A stretch of 63,934 bases of DNA, taken from NCBI GenBank assembly GCA_017512555.1, contig JAFWFE010000015.1:1-63934 (forward strand), written 5' to 3'. Positions 53,704 through 62,020 of the stretch are shown here, piece by piece. Source of the stretch: Solobacterium sp. Its GTDB lineage: Bacteria > Bacillota_I > Bacilli_A > Erysipelotrichales > Erysipelotrichaceae. The position numbers were made by a program, and so were the translations under genes. How positions within the stretch are numbered: the first letter of the stretch is position 1; every line of letters begins with the position of its first letter. Below the pieces are notes generated by a model, which was given only the letters and a program-made list of their open reading frames with translations, searched no databases and was not told where the DNA came from.

Positions 53704-54588
53704 ATGTCGAAAGAGAGAGTAAAATGGGGTGACCGCAGAGATGGCAAACGTGTAACAGCCCCTGGTCTTCAGACCGTAATGACAGCCTTATTTCCCAAAC
53801 GTACAGAATCCGAAGTGTATCTCCATGATACCTTGGACGCTACCGAACTGCTGAAATACCTGGCAAAGAAAAACGAAGGCAGAGAAGACGGCAAGATGAC
53901 GATTTTCCACTGTGTCATTACATGTCTGGCGAAGATGTTATACGAACGTCCGACGATGAACCGTTTTATTCAGGGATATCGAATTTATGAGAGAAACGAG
54001 ATCAGCTTGTCGTTTGTCGCAAAGAGAAGATTCGCGGATGGAACCGAAGAATCACTGATGTATCTGATTACCAATCCTGAGGAAACCGTCAATGATATCT
54101 CTGCCCGGATCATCGGGGATGTACGTGAAATGCGCAAGAGTGAACACTCTACCGGTGGTATTGATGAACTGCTGGATAAGTTTGCGGCTCTTCCAAGACC
54201 TTTGCTGGCTTCTTCGATAAGAGTGATCCGCTGGCTGGATTTCTGGGGTAAGAATCCCAAATTCCTTACAGACGGGGATCCTAACTATTCTTCGATCCTG
54301 GTATCCAATCTTGGCAGTATCAAATGTCCTTCCGTGTATCATCATCTGAATAACTACGGAACAAACTCCATCATGGTAACGATCGGAACCTTGCATAAAG
54401 AAGAAATCCTGATGGATGACGGACATAAGGAGATTCGTGATGTGGTGGATATTGGTGCTACTTTGGATGAACGTATCGGGGATGGGTTCTACTTTGCGAG
54501 AAGTCTGAAACTTGTACGGTATATCTTCGAACATCCGGAACTGCTGGAAAGACCTCTGGGTGAACCGAGCGGGTTCGATTATCAGTAA
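53704..54588 (+). CDS. E2-type acyltransferase-fold protein lacking the catalytic His
   Basis: 294 residues, without lipoyl or subunit-binding domains. The chain resembles the catalytic domain of 2-oxo-acid dehydrogenase E2/CAT-type acyltransferases, with MTIFHCVITCLAKML and the C-terminal DGFYFARSLKLVRYIFEHPELLE. The active-site DHRxxDG reads D255-E256-R-I-G-D-G261, with Glu for His. Paired with an acyl-CoA ligase, it may bind or transfer acyl groups in a changed way, or act as a scaffold. The fold assignment is by pattern only. GGAGGAG precedes the ATG. Confidence 0.7.
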   Translation: MSKERVKWGDRRDGKRVTAPGLQTVMTALFPKRTESEVYLHDTLDATELLKYLAKKNEGREDGKMTIFHCVITCLAKMLYERPTMNRFIQGYRIYERNEISLSFVAKRRFADGTEESLMYLITNPEETVNDISARIIGDVREMRKSEHSTGGIDELLDKFAALPRPLLASSIRVIRWLDFWGKNPKFLTDGDPNYSSILVSNLGSIKCPSVYHHLNNYGTNSIMVTIGTLHKEEILMDDGHKEIRDVVDIGATLDERIGDGFYFARSLKLVRYIFEHPELLERPLGEPSGFDYQ

Positions 54589-54594
54589 TTACTT

Positions 54595-54625
54595 AAGCAG
54601 GATTGGCTGTCATTCCTGCTTTTTA
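54595..54625 (+). terminator. Terminator after the E2-like gene
   Basis: AAGCAGGA...TCCTGCTT stem followed by TTTTAT. Confidence 0.85.
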
Positions 54626-54634
54626 TATCAGATT

Positions 54635-54663
54635 TTGACAAGTACATCAGCCTGTGGGATAAT
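54635..54663 (+). promoter_or_regulatory. Promoter of the CNNM-pfkB operon
   Basis: Consensus TTGACA (54635-54640), exact 17-base spacer, GATAAT (54658-54663), 37 bases before the ATG. The best sigma-A match in the window. Confidence 0.8.
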
Positions 54664-54699
54664 AATTGTCATATTTTGATAGGAGAGTGATTTGCATCT

Positions 54700-55989
54700 A
54701 TGGATGACGGCGGCAGTCAATGGTCCTGGCTGATAACTGTAGTGTTTCTGGTATTACTGGCAATGTTCTTTGCCATTACCGAAACTGCATATGCATCCGT
54801 ATCGCGTACAAGATTACGTGCTTTAAGTGAAAAAGGGGATATACGGGCAAGACGTGCCGTGGATATTACCAATCATTTTGAGCGTGCGATTACCACGATC
54901 CTGATTTGTACGAATATTGTTCATCTTGCGGCAGCCTCGATCGTCACGGTGAATGTGACAAAGCTCTGGGGTGTATCCGCAGTCAGTATATCCACGATTA
55001 TTTTTACGTTGGTGATCTTCTTCTTCGGTGAGATGCTGCCGAAAAGCATAGCCCGCAAATATAATGAGAGTATCAGTCTGAGTACAGCCAGTCTGCTGTC
55101 TTTCTTTATGACTCTTCTGGCTCCGGTATCTTCACTGTTATCCGCCATCGGCAACGGTGCTTCCAGACTCTTTAAGGAGGAAGGAGAAGTATCGGTTACC
55201 GAAGATGAGTTGTATGACATCATTGAGGATATGACCAAGGAAGGTACTCTGGATGAGGAACAAGGGGATCTGATTTCTTCCGCGATCCAGTTCCAGGATG
55301 TGGAAGTAAGCAGTATTCTTACCAGCCGGGTAGATCTTGTAGCCCTGGATGTTGATACAGATCAGGAAGAGATACTGAAACTGATCAAAGAAGAGAATCA
55401 CAGCCGTATCCCTGTATACGAGGGGACAATCGATAATATCATCGGTATCTTACAGATCCGCAAATATATGAAGACCTATCTTGCCAAGGGAGAAATCAAA
55501 GATCTCCGGGAATTGCTGGATAAGCCTTTCTTTGTGTATCAGACCGCCAAGATCGATGATGTCCTGGCTACGATGTCCAAGGAGAAACTGAATATCGCGG
55601 TCGTTACCGACAACTTCGGAGGAACCCTGGGAATCATCTCTGTGGAAGATATCCTGGAAGAATTAGTCGGTGAGATCTGGGATGAAGACGATGACGCAGA
55701 AGAGAATATCATTGAGATGAACGATGGTACATTCAGTGTCAACGCCAACAGCCTGGTAACCAGTGTCATGGATGAACTGGATGTGCACTATGACGAAGAA
55801 ACAGAAGAAAAGATCAATAATAAATTGATGAGTGAACTGGCCTTTGAGACGTTCTCTACCATCCCCAGAGAAGGAGATACATTTATCTTCCTGAATACCC
55901 TGATTACCGTACAGATGATGGAACAGAACCGTATCGTACGTCTGAAGGTCAAGATCCTGGATAACCAGAAGAAGGAGGACGCAGAATGA
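54700..55989 (+). CDS. CNNM/HlyC-CorC family membrane protein (copy 1)
   Basis: 429 residues. A DUF21 domain with about four membrane helices (about 8-150, with AITETAYASVSRTRLRAL) is followed by a CBS pair (about 200-325; SRIPVYEGTIDNIIGIL, GTLGIISVEDILEELVGEIWDE) and a C-terminal CorC_HlyC domain (about 340-420). Relatives such as MpfA and YhdP export magnesium. The next gene is a paralogue, 4-base overlap (ATGA). The two may form a heterodimer. Confidence 0.9.
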   Translation: MDDGGSQWSWLITVVFLVLLAMFFAITETAYASVSRTRLRALSEKGDIRARRAVDITNHFERAITTILICTNIVHLAAASIVTVNVTKLWGVSAVSISTIIFTLVIFFFGEMLPKSIARKYNESISLSTASLLSFFMTLLAPVSSLLSAIGNGASRLFKEEGEVSVTEDELYDIIEDMTKEGTLDEEQGDLISSAIQFQDVEVSSILTSRVDLVALDVDTDQEEILKLIKEENHSRIPVYEGTIDNIIGILQIRKYMKTYLAKGEIKDLRELLDKPFFVYQTAKIDDVLATMSKEKLNIAVVTDNFGGTLGIISVEDILEELVGEIWDEDDDAEENIIEMNDGTFSVNANSLVTSVMDELDVHYDEETEEKINNKLMSELAFETFSTIPREGDTFIFLNTLITVQMMEQNRIVRLKVKILDNQKKEDAE

Positions 55990-57245
55990 CAACTGTATAT
56001 ATTCTTGCGATCATTGTCTGTATCCTGTTATCCGGTTTCTTCTCCGCTTCAGAGATGTCTTTCTCTTCAAGCAATAAGATCCGTCTGGAGAATATGGTGG
56101 AAGAGGGCAGTAAAGCCGCTGAAGTCGCCTTATACCTGTCTGAACACTTTGATGATGCGTTATCCACAATCCTGGTAGGCAATAACCTGGTGAATATCGC
56201 AGCATCTTCTCTTGGCACACTGACCATGATCCTGACGGCAGGAGAGGAATATACCTGGATCGCTACACTGGCTATTACGATCTGTGTCATTATCTTCGGT
56301 GAGACGATCCCCAAGATCACTGCCAAGAAGAACGCCACCAAGTTCTCTCTGGTCTTTGCGGGACCTGTACGTCTGTTGATGATCCTGTTCAAGCCGGTGA
56401 CCTGGGTCGTTGTGCACCTGGTGAACCTGATTACTTTTGCGATGAAGCCGGAAGAAGTCCTGGATGAAGAAGCTGCCGTGGAAGAACTGCACTCCATCAT
56501 TGAAACTGCAGAAGATGAAGAAGTCATTGACGAAGATTCTTCCGAACTGATCAGCGCCGCCATTGACTTCGCGGATATCTCGGTATCAGAGGTTATGACA
56601 GCGCGTGTGGATATCCTGGCCATTGATGTGGATGACAGCTGGGAAGAGATCATGGAAGTAGTCAACGCGTCTTCTTTCTCACGTATTCCTGTCTACGAAG
56701 ATAGTATTGATAATATCATCGGTATTTTATCCCTGAACCGTTTCCTGAAGGCTTCCATCGACCAGAAAGAATTTGATATCCGGGAGATGATCATGCAGCC
56801 GTACTTTGTCTATAAGACCACCAAGCTTCCGTCCGTCTTATCCACACTGCGTGATTCCCAGCAGCACTTGGCAATCGTCACCGATGAATACGGAGGTACT
56901 TTAGGTGTGGTATCCATGGAAGATGTCCTGGAAGAATTAGTTGGTGAGATCTGGGATGAAACCGATGTCGTGGAAAAGGGCGTCAGTGAGATCTCTGAGA
57001 ACCAGTATGTGATTGACGGAGATCTGCCGGTATCCGAATTAATTGATCTGATGGACTGGGATGAAACAGAGTTTGACTATGAGAGTGAAACGGCAGGCGG
57101 CTGGTGCATAGAGATGCTGGATGAATTCCCGGATGAGGGAGAATCCTTCACCTATGAAGATACCGTAGTAAAAGTACTCGAAGTAGAAGAACGCCGGGTA
57201 ACCAAAATACAATTGCTTAAAAAAGAAAAGCAGGAAGATAAATAA
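55986..57245 (+). CDS. CNNM/HlyC-CorC family membrane protein (copy 2)
   Basis: 419 residues, same order of domains as the upstream gene: DUF21 (FSASEMSFSSSNKIRLENM at about 19-37), CBS pair (SRIPVYEDSIDNIIGIL, GTLGVVSMEDVLEELVGEIWDE) and CorC_HlyC. The near-identical motifs show tandem duplication, followed by divergence in the membrane part. Magnesium or cobalt efflux is the family role. A sugar-kinase gene starts two bases after the stop. Confidence 0.9.
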   Translation: MTTVYILAIIVCILLSGFFSASEMSFSSSNKIRLENMVEEGSKAAEVALYLSEHFDDALSTILVGNNLVNIAASSLGTLTMILTAGEEYTWIATLAITICVIIFGETIPKITAKKNATKFSLVFAGPVRLLMILFKPVTWVVVHLVNLITFAMKPEEVLDEEAAVEELHSIIETAEDEEVIDEDSSELISAAIDFADISVSEVMTARVDILAIDVDDSWEEIMEVVNASSFSRIPVYEDSIDNIIGILSLNRFLKASIDQKEFDIREMIMQPYFVYKTTKLPSVLSTLRDSQQHLAIVTDEYGGTLGVVSMEDVLEELVGEIWDETDVVEKGVSEISENQYVIDGDLPVSELIDLMDWDETEFDYESETAGGWCIEMLDEFPDEGESFTYEDTVVKVLEVEERRVTKIQLLKKEKQEDK

Positions 57246-57247
57246 CC

Positions 57248-58156
57248 ATGATTTATACACTGACACTGAATCCCTCACTGGATCTTTTGATGTCTCTGGA
57301 CAAACTGAATACCGGAGAGAGAAATGTCGTAAAAGAGAATCAGTTACTGGCCGGAGGTAAGGGAATCAACGTATCTCTGGTTTTACATGAACTGGGAGTA
57401 CCAAGTACTGCCCTTGGCTTTATTGCCGGGATGAGCGGGAAGGAGATCTGCCGTCAGCTGGATGACATGGGAATTACACATGCCTTTACCCAGGCCGGCG
57501 GATATAACCGGATCAATGTGAAACTCAAGGCAGAGCAGGAAACTGAAATCAACGGGAAAGGACTTATACTCACTCCTGAAGAGATTGCGGAACTGATCCG
57601 CGGTCTTGACCGGATGGAAGAGGGCGATACGCTGGTGATCTCCGGAAGTATGCCGGAAGATGCTCCGGAAGATCTGATTGACTGGATCACGGGGTATATC
57701 GCTTTCCAGGGTATACGTCTGGTCTGTGACCTGCACGGAAAAGATCTTCACCGGGTGATCTACCGTGGACCATTTCTGATCAAGCCGAATCTTGCGGAAC
57801 TGGAAGAATTCTTTGAACACTCCATGTCGGATGAAGAAGATATCCTGCGTCATGCGCACAGATTACAGGAGATGGCTGAAGGGAATGTCCTGGTATCGCT
57901 GGGCAGTGACGGCGCGGTATTCGCAGATGAATCCGGAAACGTATACAAAGAAAAAGCTCCCCGGGGAATCCTGGTGAATTCCGTAGGAAGCGGAGATGCC
58001 ATGGTTGCGGGGTTCCTCCATGCGTATGATCTCGGTTATCCTTCATCGGAGATCCTGCGGTATGCGGTTGCCTGCGGAAGTGCCTGCGCATTTACACAGA
58101 GATTTGCGAAGAAGGAAGAAATCACAGCCCTGTATAATCAAATGAAGCGTGGATAA
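57248..58156 (+). CDS. PfkB-family sugar kinase, 1-phosphofructokinase type
   Basis: 302 residues. TLNPSLDLLMSLDKLNTGE opens it, GGKGINVSLVLHELG (about 37-51) and the ATP-binding NSVGSGDAMVAGF (about 245-257, with the catalytic Asp) are PfkB signatures, closest in layout to FruK/LacC. Fructose-1-phosphate or tagatose-6-phosphate are likely substrates. No PTS fructose gene is adjacent. It is last in the CNNM operon; the link to ion transport may be incidental. Confidence 0.88.
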   Translation: MIYTLTLNPSLDLLMSLDKLNTGERNVVKENQLLAGGKGINVSLVLHELGVPSTALGFIAGMSGKEICRQLDDMGITHAFTQAGGYNRINVKLKAEQETEINGKGLILTPEEIAELIRGLDRMEEGDTLVISGSMPEDAPEDLIDWITGYIAFQGIRLVCDLHGKDLHRVIYRGPFLIKPNLAELEEFFEHSMSDEEDILRHAHRLQEMAEGNVLVSLGSDGAVFADESGNVYKEKAPRGILVNSVGSGDAMVAGFLHAYDLGYPSSEILRYAVACGSACAFTQRFAKKEEITALYNQMKRG

Positions 58157-58172
58157 CCACGCTTCTATTGTT
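58144..58172. terminator. Terminator over the stop of the sugar-kinase gene
   Basis: GAAGCGTGG-ATAA-CCACGCTTC, 9-bp stem followed by TATTGTTT. The kinase stop codon is in the loop, and the hairpin also closes the convergent regulator gene. Confidence 0.75.
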
Positions 58173-58812
58173 TACGGTTGATATAACGGTATACGGTTGG
58201 CTCACTGATCTGCAGCTGTCTCGCAATCTCTGCTACAGCGCCTTTCATCTTCAGTACACCTTGATCTTTCAGCTTGTGAACGATCGCTACTTTTTCCTTT
58301 AATCTCATTCTGGACGGCAGCATTCCGTATTCACTGATTACCGAATGGATCCTGTCGGTAAGCATTTTTTCCATGTCCATCTGAGGAACAAGACTTTCGC
58401 TGTAGTCCGGGTCATCCGGTACGATCAGGTTAAACTGCTGGATCATTCTCTGGATAACGTTTTCCATCTCCAGAGCTACACTGAGATCACGGTTAATACA
58501 GAGAAGACCAACCAGTTTATCCTTGTTTTTAATGAAAAATGTGTTGGAACTGAAGTTCTTTTCCTTACCTACACCGTAATAATTCGCAAGATAATCCTGT
58601 GTTTTATAGATTTCCGAATCAATAATTTCACGGGAAAGATCGGTTAAAGGAGAACCGAGATCTCTGCCGGAATGATAACCGTTACGGATTGCAATGATGG
58701 ATTTTTCAGGATTGGAAACGTCATGGAGAACGACTTCACAGCCGGGGCCGGCCATCTCGGCGAGAAAGTCAACCCAGGGGAGAAATAAATCTAGTACTTC
58801 TTTATCTTTCAT
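58165..58812 (-). CDS. YheO/DauR-like PAS-HTH transcriptional regulator
   Basis: 215 residues. A PAS-like sensor domain (YheO type; FLAEMAGPGCEVVLHDVSNPEKSIIAIRNG at 17-46, NTFFIKNKDKLVGLLCINRD) is followed by a C-terminal helix-turn-helix (VAEIARQLQISEPTVYRYINRK, about 193-214). DauR relatives control D-arginine and other amino-acid breakdown. It is divergent from ridA, and two AGTTGATT repeats in the gap are its likely binding site. Confidence 0.88.
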   Translation of the reverse strand: MKDKEVLDLFLPWVDFLAEMAGPGCEVVLHDVSNPEKSIIAIRNGYHSGRDLGSPLTDLSREIIDSEIYKTQDYLANYYGVGKEKNFSSNTFFIKNKDKLVGLLCINRDLSVALEMENVIQRMIQQFNLIVPDDPDYSESLVPQMDMEKMLTDRIHSVISEYGMLPSRMRLKEKVAIVHKLKDQGVLKMKGAVAEIARQLQISEPTVYRYINRKQ

Positions 58813-58834
58813 AGTGATACCCTTTAATAAAAAT

Positions 58835-58843
58835 ATTCTAACA
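58835..58843 (-). promoter_or_regulatory. Extended -10 promoter of the regulator gene
   Basis: Minus strand TGTTAGAAT, 22 bases before the start. Confidence 0.45.
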
Positions 58844-58905
58844 TATAATTAAGGTAATAAATGTATGTAAATATCTTTCTCACATTGAAAATTAGACTTG
58901 CATAG

Positions 58906-58954
58906 TAGTTGATTGATTTATATACTAGAGTTGATTCACTGAAGAGATTATAAT
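58906..58954 (+). promoter_or_regulatory. ridA promoter with two AGTTGATT direct repeats
   Basis: AGTTGATT at 58907-58914 and 58929-58936, 22 bases apart (two helical turns), lie just upstream of TATAAT (58949-58954). The second repeat covers the -35 position, where no consensus is found, as in activator-dependent promoters. Confidence 0.55.
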
Positions 58955-58978
58955 AGAGTCATGAGGGGAGGTGAAGTG

Positions 58979-59359
58979 ATGAAGAATATAATCTCTACCG
59001 AAAACGCTCCGGCTGCAATCGGACCGTATTCCCAAGGTGTAGCAACCAGCGGACAGTTTGTAATTGTATCGGGGCAGCTGCCGATTGATCCTGCAACAGG
59101 AGCATTCGCAGGTGAAGATATTGCTTCACAGACAGAGCAGTCTTTAAAGAACATTGAAGCAATTCTGAAAGAGGCTGGCTATAGCGTGGAAGATGTTGTG
59201 GAAACAACCGTTATGTTAAGTGATATCGCTGATTTCGCGGCGATGAACGAAGTTTACGCAAAACACTTTACACAAAATTGTCCGGCCAGATGTGCTTTCC
59301 AGGTAGCGGCTTTACCGCGAAATGCGAAAGTTGAAATTCGTGCCGTTGCCTGCAAATAG
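58979..59359 (+). CDS. ridA: RidA-family enamine/imine deaminase
   Basis: Hydrolyses reactive 2-aminoacrylate-type imines to keto acids and ammonia. 126 residues from the ATG at 58979 after GGGGAGGTGA; an upstream ATG at 58961 overlaps that site. APAAIGPYSQGV (about 11-22), VSGQLPIDP, and the active-site NCPARCAFQVAALPRNAKVEI with the conserved Arg are present. Leading the operon suggests that its substrate arises from amino acids released by the downstream dipeptidase. Confidence 0.93.
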   Translation: MKNIISTENAPAAIGPYSQGVATSGQFVIVSGQLPIDPATGAFAGEDIASQTEQSLKNIEAILKEAGYSVEDVVETTVMLSDIADFAAMNEVYAKHFTQNCPARCAFQVAALPRNAKVEIRAVACK

Positions 59360-59414
59360 GTTAAAGCACACATTTATGCAGTATTAATTAATTTATAAGG
59401 AGAAAAATTAAATT

Positions 59415-60128
59415 ATGAGTAATCCTGCTGTACAAGGAATGAACGGTACCATTTGGGTATTCGCTGGTATCCTGATCGTATGGGTTCTTGTTCAGTCTTT
59501 CCTTTTCTGGAGACTGACACAAAGTTTCAACAACAAGTTTAATCTTGTTACAAAAGAAGAAATCAGTTCTGCTATTAAGACTGGTGCTATTGCTGCTATT
59601 GGCCCGTCCCTGAACTCCATCGTCGTATGTCTGACTCTGATCGCTATGGTCGGTTCTGCTACAGCATTCATGCGTTGCGGCGTTATCGGTGCTCCGGGTT
59701 ATGAATTGTTGATGGCTAACACAGCTGCTGCTACAGCTGGTGTTAACTTCGAAGATGCTGCGTTTGATGAAGGTATCTTCACATTCGCAATCTTCTGTAT
59801 GGTTCTCGCTTCTGCTCCGTACTTCATTAACACAATGATTACACTGAAGCCGTTGGACAATGCTGCTGCAAAGGCTCAGGAATCTGGAACAAAAGTTCAG
59901 TTCACAACTTATATGGCTGATGGTGCTATGTACGGTTTGTTAGGTTATTCCCTGCTGAATAACTATAAAGGACCTGCTTCCTTAGCTGCTATCGTCGGTG
60001 CTGCGCTCGGTTACACACTCTGGAACAATCTTGCTAAAAAGAAAAAGAGTTTGGGTGCTTATAGCCTTGCAGTTGGTATGTTATGTGGTATGCTGTTTGG
60101 ACAGGTTGCCGCAACCATACTGGGTTAA
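59415..60128 (+). CDS. DUF5058-family membrane protein
   Basis: 237 residues with about five hydrophobic segments (near 13-33, 58-85, 115-140, 165-200, 212-236). The pattern MNGTIWVFAGILIVWVLVQSFLF and SAIKTGAIAAIGPSLN is that of DUF5058, an uncharacterised group often beside peptidase genes. Ala is nearly always GCT here, unlike most of the window, suggesting high expression. It is probably half of a two-subunit transporter with the next gene. Confidence 0.8.
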   Translation: MSNPAVQGMNGTIWVFAGILIVWVLVQSFLFWRLTQSFNNKFNLVTKEEISSAIKTGAIAAIGPSLNSIVVCLTLIAMVGSATAFMRCGVIGAPGYELLMANTAAATAGVNFEDAAFDEGIFTFAIFCMVLASAPYFINTMITLKPLDNAAAKAQESGTKVQFTTYMADGAMYGLLGYSLLNNYKGPASLAAIVGAALGYTLWNNLAKKKKSLGAYSLAVGMLCGMLFGQVAATILG

Positions 60129-60149
60129 TGAAAGGATAGGTGCTTAAAA

Positions 60150-60875
60150 ATGTCAGAAAACAAAGCTACATTATCACCAGCTGAAGAGTATTACATTCAT
60201 GAATTTACACCTGCAGTTCACAGAATCGGCCGCTTCACCATGGGTATTGCGTTCATTCTGAGCTTCCTGCCGGTTATCTACTTCTATTTTGTTAAAGGTT
60301 ATCAGGCTCCTGTAGCTACATACATTTCCGGTTTCACAGCAGTTTCTGCTATCGGTATTGGTATGTGGTTAACTGAACCGCTGGTATACTGGCCGATCCT
60401 TGGTTCCGCAGGTACATATATTGCTTACCTGTCCGGTAACGTCGGTGGTATGCGTTTCCCGGTTGCTGTATCTGTACAGAAGATGGCTGAAGCAGACATC
60501 ACAACTCCGAGAGGACAGATCGTTACTATCACAGGTATCGTTGCTTCCGTTGTTGCTAACCTTGCTATCCTGCTCTGTGTCGTCGTCGTTGGCGAATGGA
60601 TCCTGAATCACCTCCCTGCTCCTGTACGTGCTGCATTAGGCTTCGTCATGATTTCCATGATGGCTGCTAACATGCTCATGCGTTTGAACATGAACGGTGG
60701 TCCTGCAAAGGCTCTCCCGAAGGTTTGGCCGTATATGCTCAGTGGTGTTCTTGGTTTCATTCTTGCCAAGAATGTTGCACCTCTGAAGAACTGGGGTATG
60801 TGTATTGCCGTTGGTGTTGCAGTTCTCTGTGGTTACTTCAAGTATCGTAAAGATAAAGCTGCTGCCGGCGAATAA
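60150..60875 (+). CDS. Membrane protein, partner of the DUF5058 protein
   Basis: 241 residues. Its N-terminal cytosolic part (about 1-25) is followed by about six hydrophobic segments, including RIGRFTMGIAFILSFLPVIYF and a Gly-rich stretch GSAGTYIAYLSGNVGGMRFP. No named family is recalled with certainty. It starts 21 bases after the DUF5058 gene and shares its GCT-rich codon use. The pair probably works as one permease; substrate unknown, dipeptides inferred from context. Confidence 0.75.
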   Translation: MSENKATLSPAEEYYIHEFTPAVHRIGRFTMGIAFILSFLPVIYFYFVKGYQAPVATYISGFTAVSAIGIGMWLTEPLVYWPILGSAGTYIAYLSGNVGGMRFPVAVSVQKMAEADITTPRGQIVTITGIVASVVANLAILLCVVVVGEWILNHLPAPVRAALGFVMISMMAANMLMRLNMNGGPAKALPKVWPYMLSGVLGFILAKNVAPLKNWGMCIAVGVAVLCGYFKYRKDKAAAGE

Positions 60876-60895
60876 TCTAAATCTTTATTAATTAG

Positions 60896-60926
60896 AATTC
60901 CCCGGTTTTAAAGCCGGGGAATTTAT
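60896..60926 (+). terminator. Weak terminator/attenuator before the dipeptidase gene
   Basis: AATTCCCCGG...CCGGGGAATT, 10-bp stem followed only by TATAC, so probably partial. It could reduce dipeptidase expression relative to the permease genes. Confidence 0.55.
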
Positions 60927-60948
60927 ACAAACAAAGGAGAATAAATAA

Positions 60949-61935
60949 ATGTCACATACAATTGATATGCATTGCGATACATTGATGCTTGCTCTGTTTA
61001 AAGACGGACCGGAAGCTGATGTATATGATCGTCCGGATCAGCATCTTGATGTTAAGCGTTTGGTTGAAGGCGGCGCAATGGCGCAGTTCTTCGCTATCTT
61101 TATTCCTCCCAAAGGTGTCTATGCACACTTCAATCGTCCTGCAATTCCCGAAGCTGAATATATTGAAGGTTGCGTAAAGATTTTCCATAACACTCTCGAA
61201 CGTCATTCTGATGTATTAGCAGAAGCTAAGAACGCGGATGATATCGAAAGAAACTTCAAGGATGGCAAAGTCAGTGCTGTTCTGACCATGGAAGATGGTG
61301 TTGAAGTTCATGGTATGATGTCCAACCTCGACAAGTTCTATGACATGGGTATCCGTGCTCTGACACTGACCTGGAACTTCGAGAACTGCTTCGGTGCTCC
61401 GAACAACAAAGATCCGTTCATCATGAACAAGGGTCTGACATCCTTCGGTAGAGATGCTGTCAAGCATATGCAGGACATTGGTATGCTGGTTGACGTCAGC
61501 CACGTATCCGATGGTGTATTCTGGGATGTATTCGAAATCGCCAAGGTTCCGTTTGTTGCTACACATTCCAACTGCCGTGCACTCTGCGGTCATACACGTA
61601 ACATGACAGATGATATGATCAAGGCTCTGTACAAGAAGGGCGGCGCTATGGGTATCAACTTCGGTCATGAATTCCTGGATGCTACAGAAGGCAGCCTGGA
61701 CAGCCGTATCAACGACATGGTCGCTATGGCTCTCCATGAAAAGGAAATTGCTGGTACAGAAGTTATCGCTATCGGTACAGACTTCGACGGTATCGGCGGA
61801 AATCTGGAAGTTAATGGTCCGGATAAGATGCACCTGTTATTCGACGCTCTTGTCAAAGCTGGCTTCACCACAGCTGAAGTCGATCAGATCGCTTATGGCA
61901 ACGTGCTGAGAATCATGCATGAAGCTGTTAAATAA
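60949..61935 (+). CDS. Membrane dipeptidase, peptidase family M19
   Basis: 328 residues. Renal-dipeptidase-type zinc enzyme cutting dipeptides, often with a D- or dehydro-residue at the C-terminus. DMHCDTL (metal His and Asp at 6-8), MEDGVE (bridging Glu near 114), LVDVSHVSD, ATHSNCRALCGHTRN and IGTDFDGI are present in order. No signal peptide is seen, so it acts inside the cell on imported dipeptides. CAAAGGAG upstream. Confidence 0.92.
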   Translation: MSHTIDMHCDTLMLALFKDGPEADVYDRPDQHLDVKRLVEGGAMAQFFAIFIPPKGVYAHFNRPAIPEAEYIEGCVKIFHNTLERHSDVLAEAKNADDIERNFKDGKVSAVLTMEDGVEVHGMMSNLDKFYDMGIRALTLTWNFENCFGAPNNKDPFIMNKGLTSFGRDAVKHMQDIGMLVDVSHVSDGVFWDVFEIAKVPFVATHSNCRALCGHTRNMTDDMIKALYKKGGAMGINFGHEFLDATEGSLDSRINDMVAMALHEKEIAGTEVIAIGTDFDGIGGNLEVNGPDKMHLLFDALVKAGFTTAEVDQIAYGNVLRIMHEAVK

Positions 61936-61964
61936 ACAGTAAAGTAGTACAAATCACAATTTAG

Positions 61965-61999
61965 CAGAAGGCCGCAGTATTGCGGTCCTTCTGTTTCGT
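61965..61999 (+). terminator. Terminator after the dipeptidase gene
   Basis: CAGAAGGCCGCA-GTAT-TGCGGTCCTTCTG, with one bulge, followed by TTTCGTTT. Confidence 0.65.
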
Positions 62000-62020
62000 T
62001 TGAGGGAAGGATTATTCACG

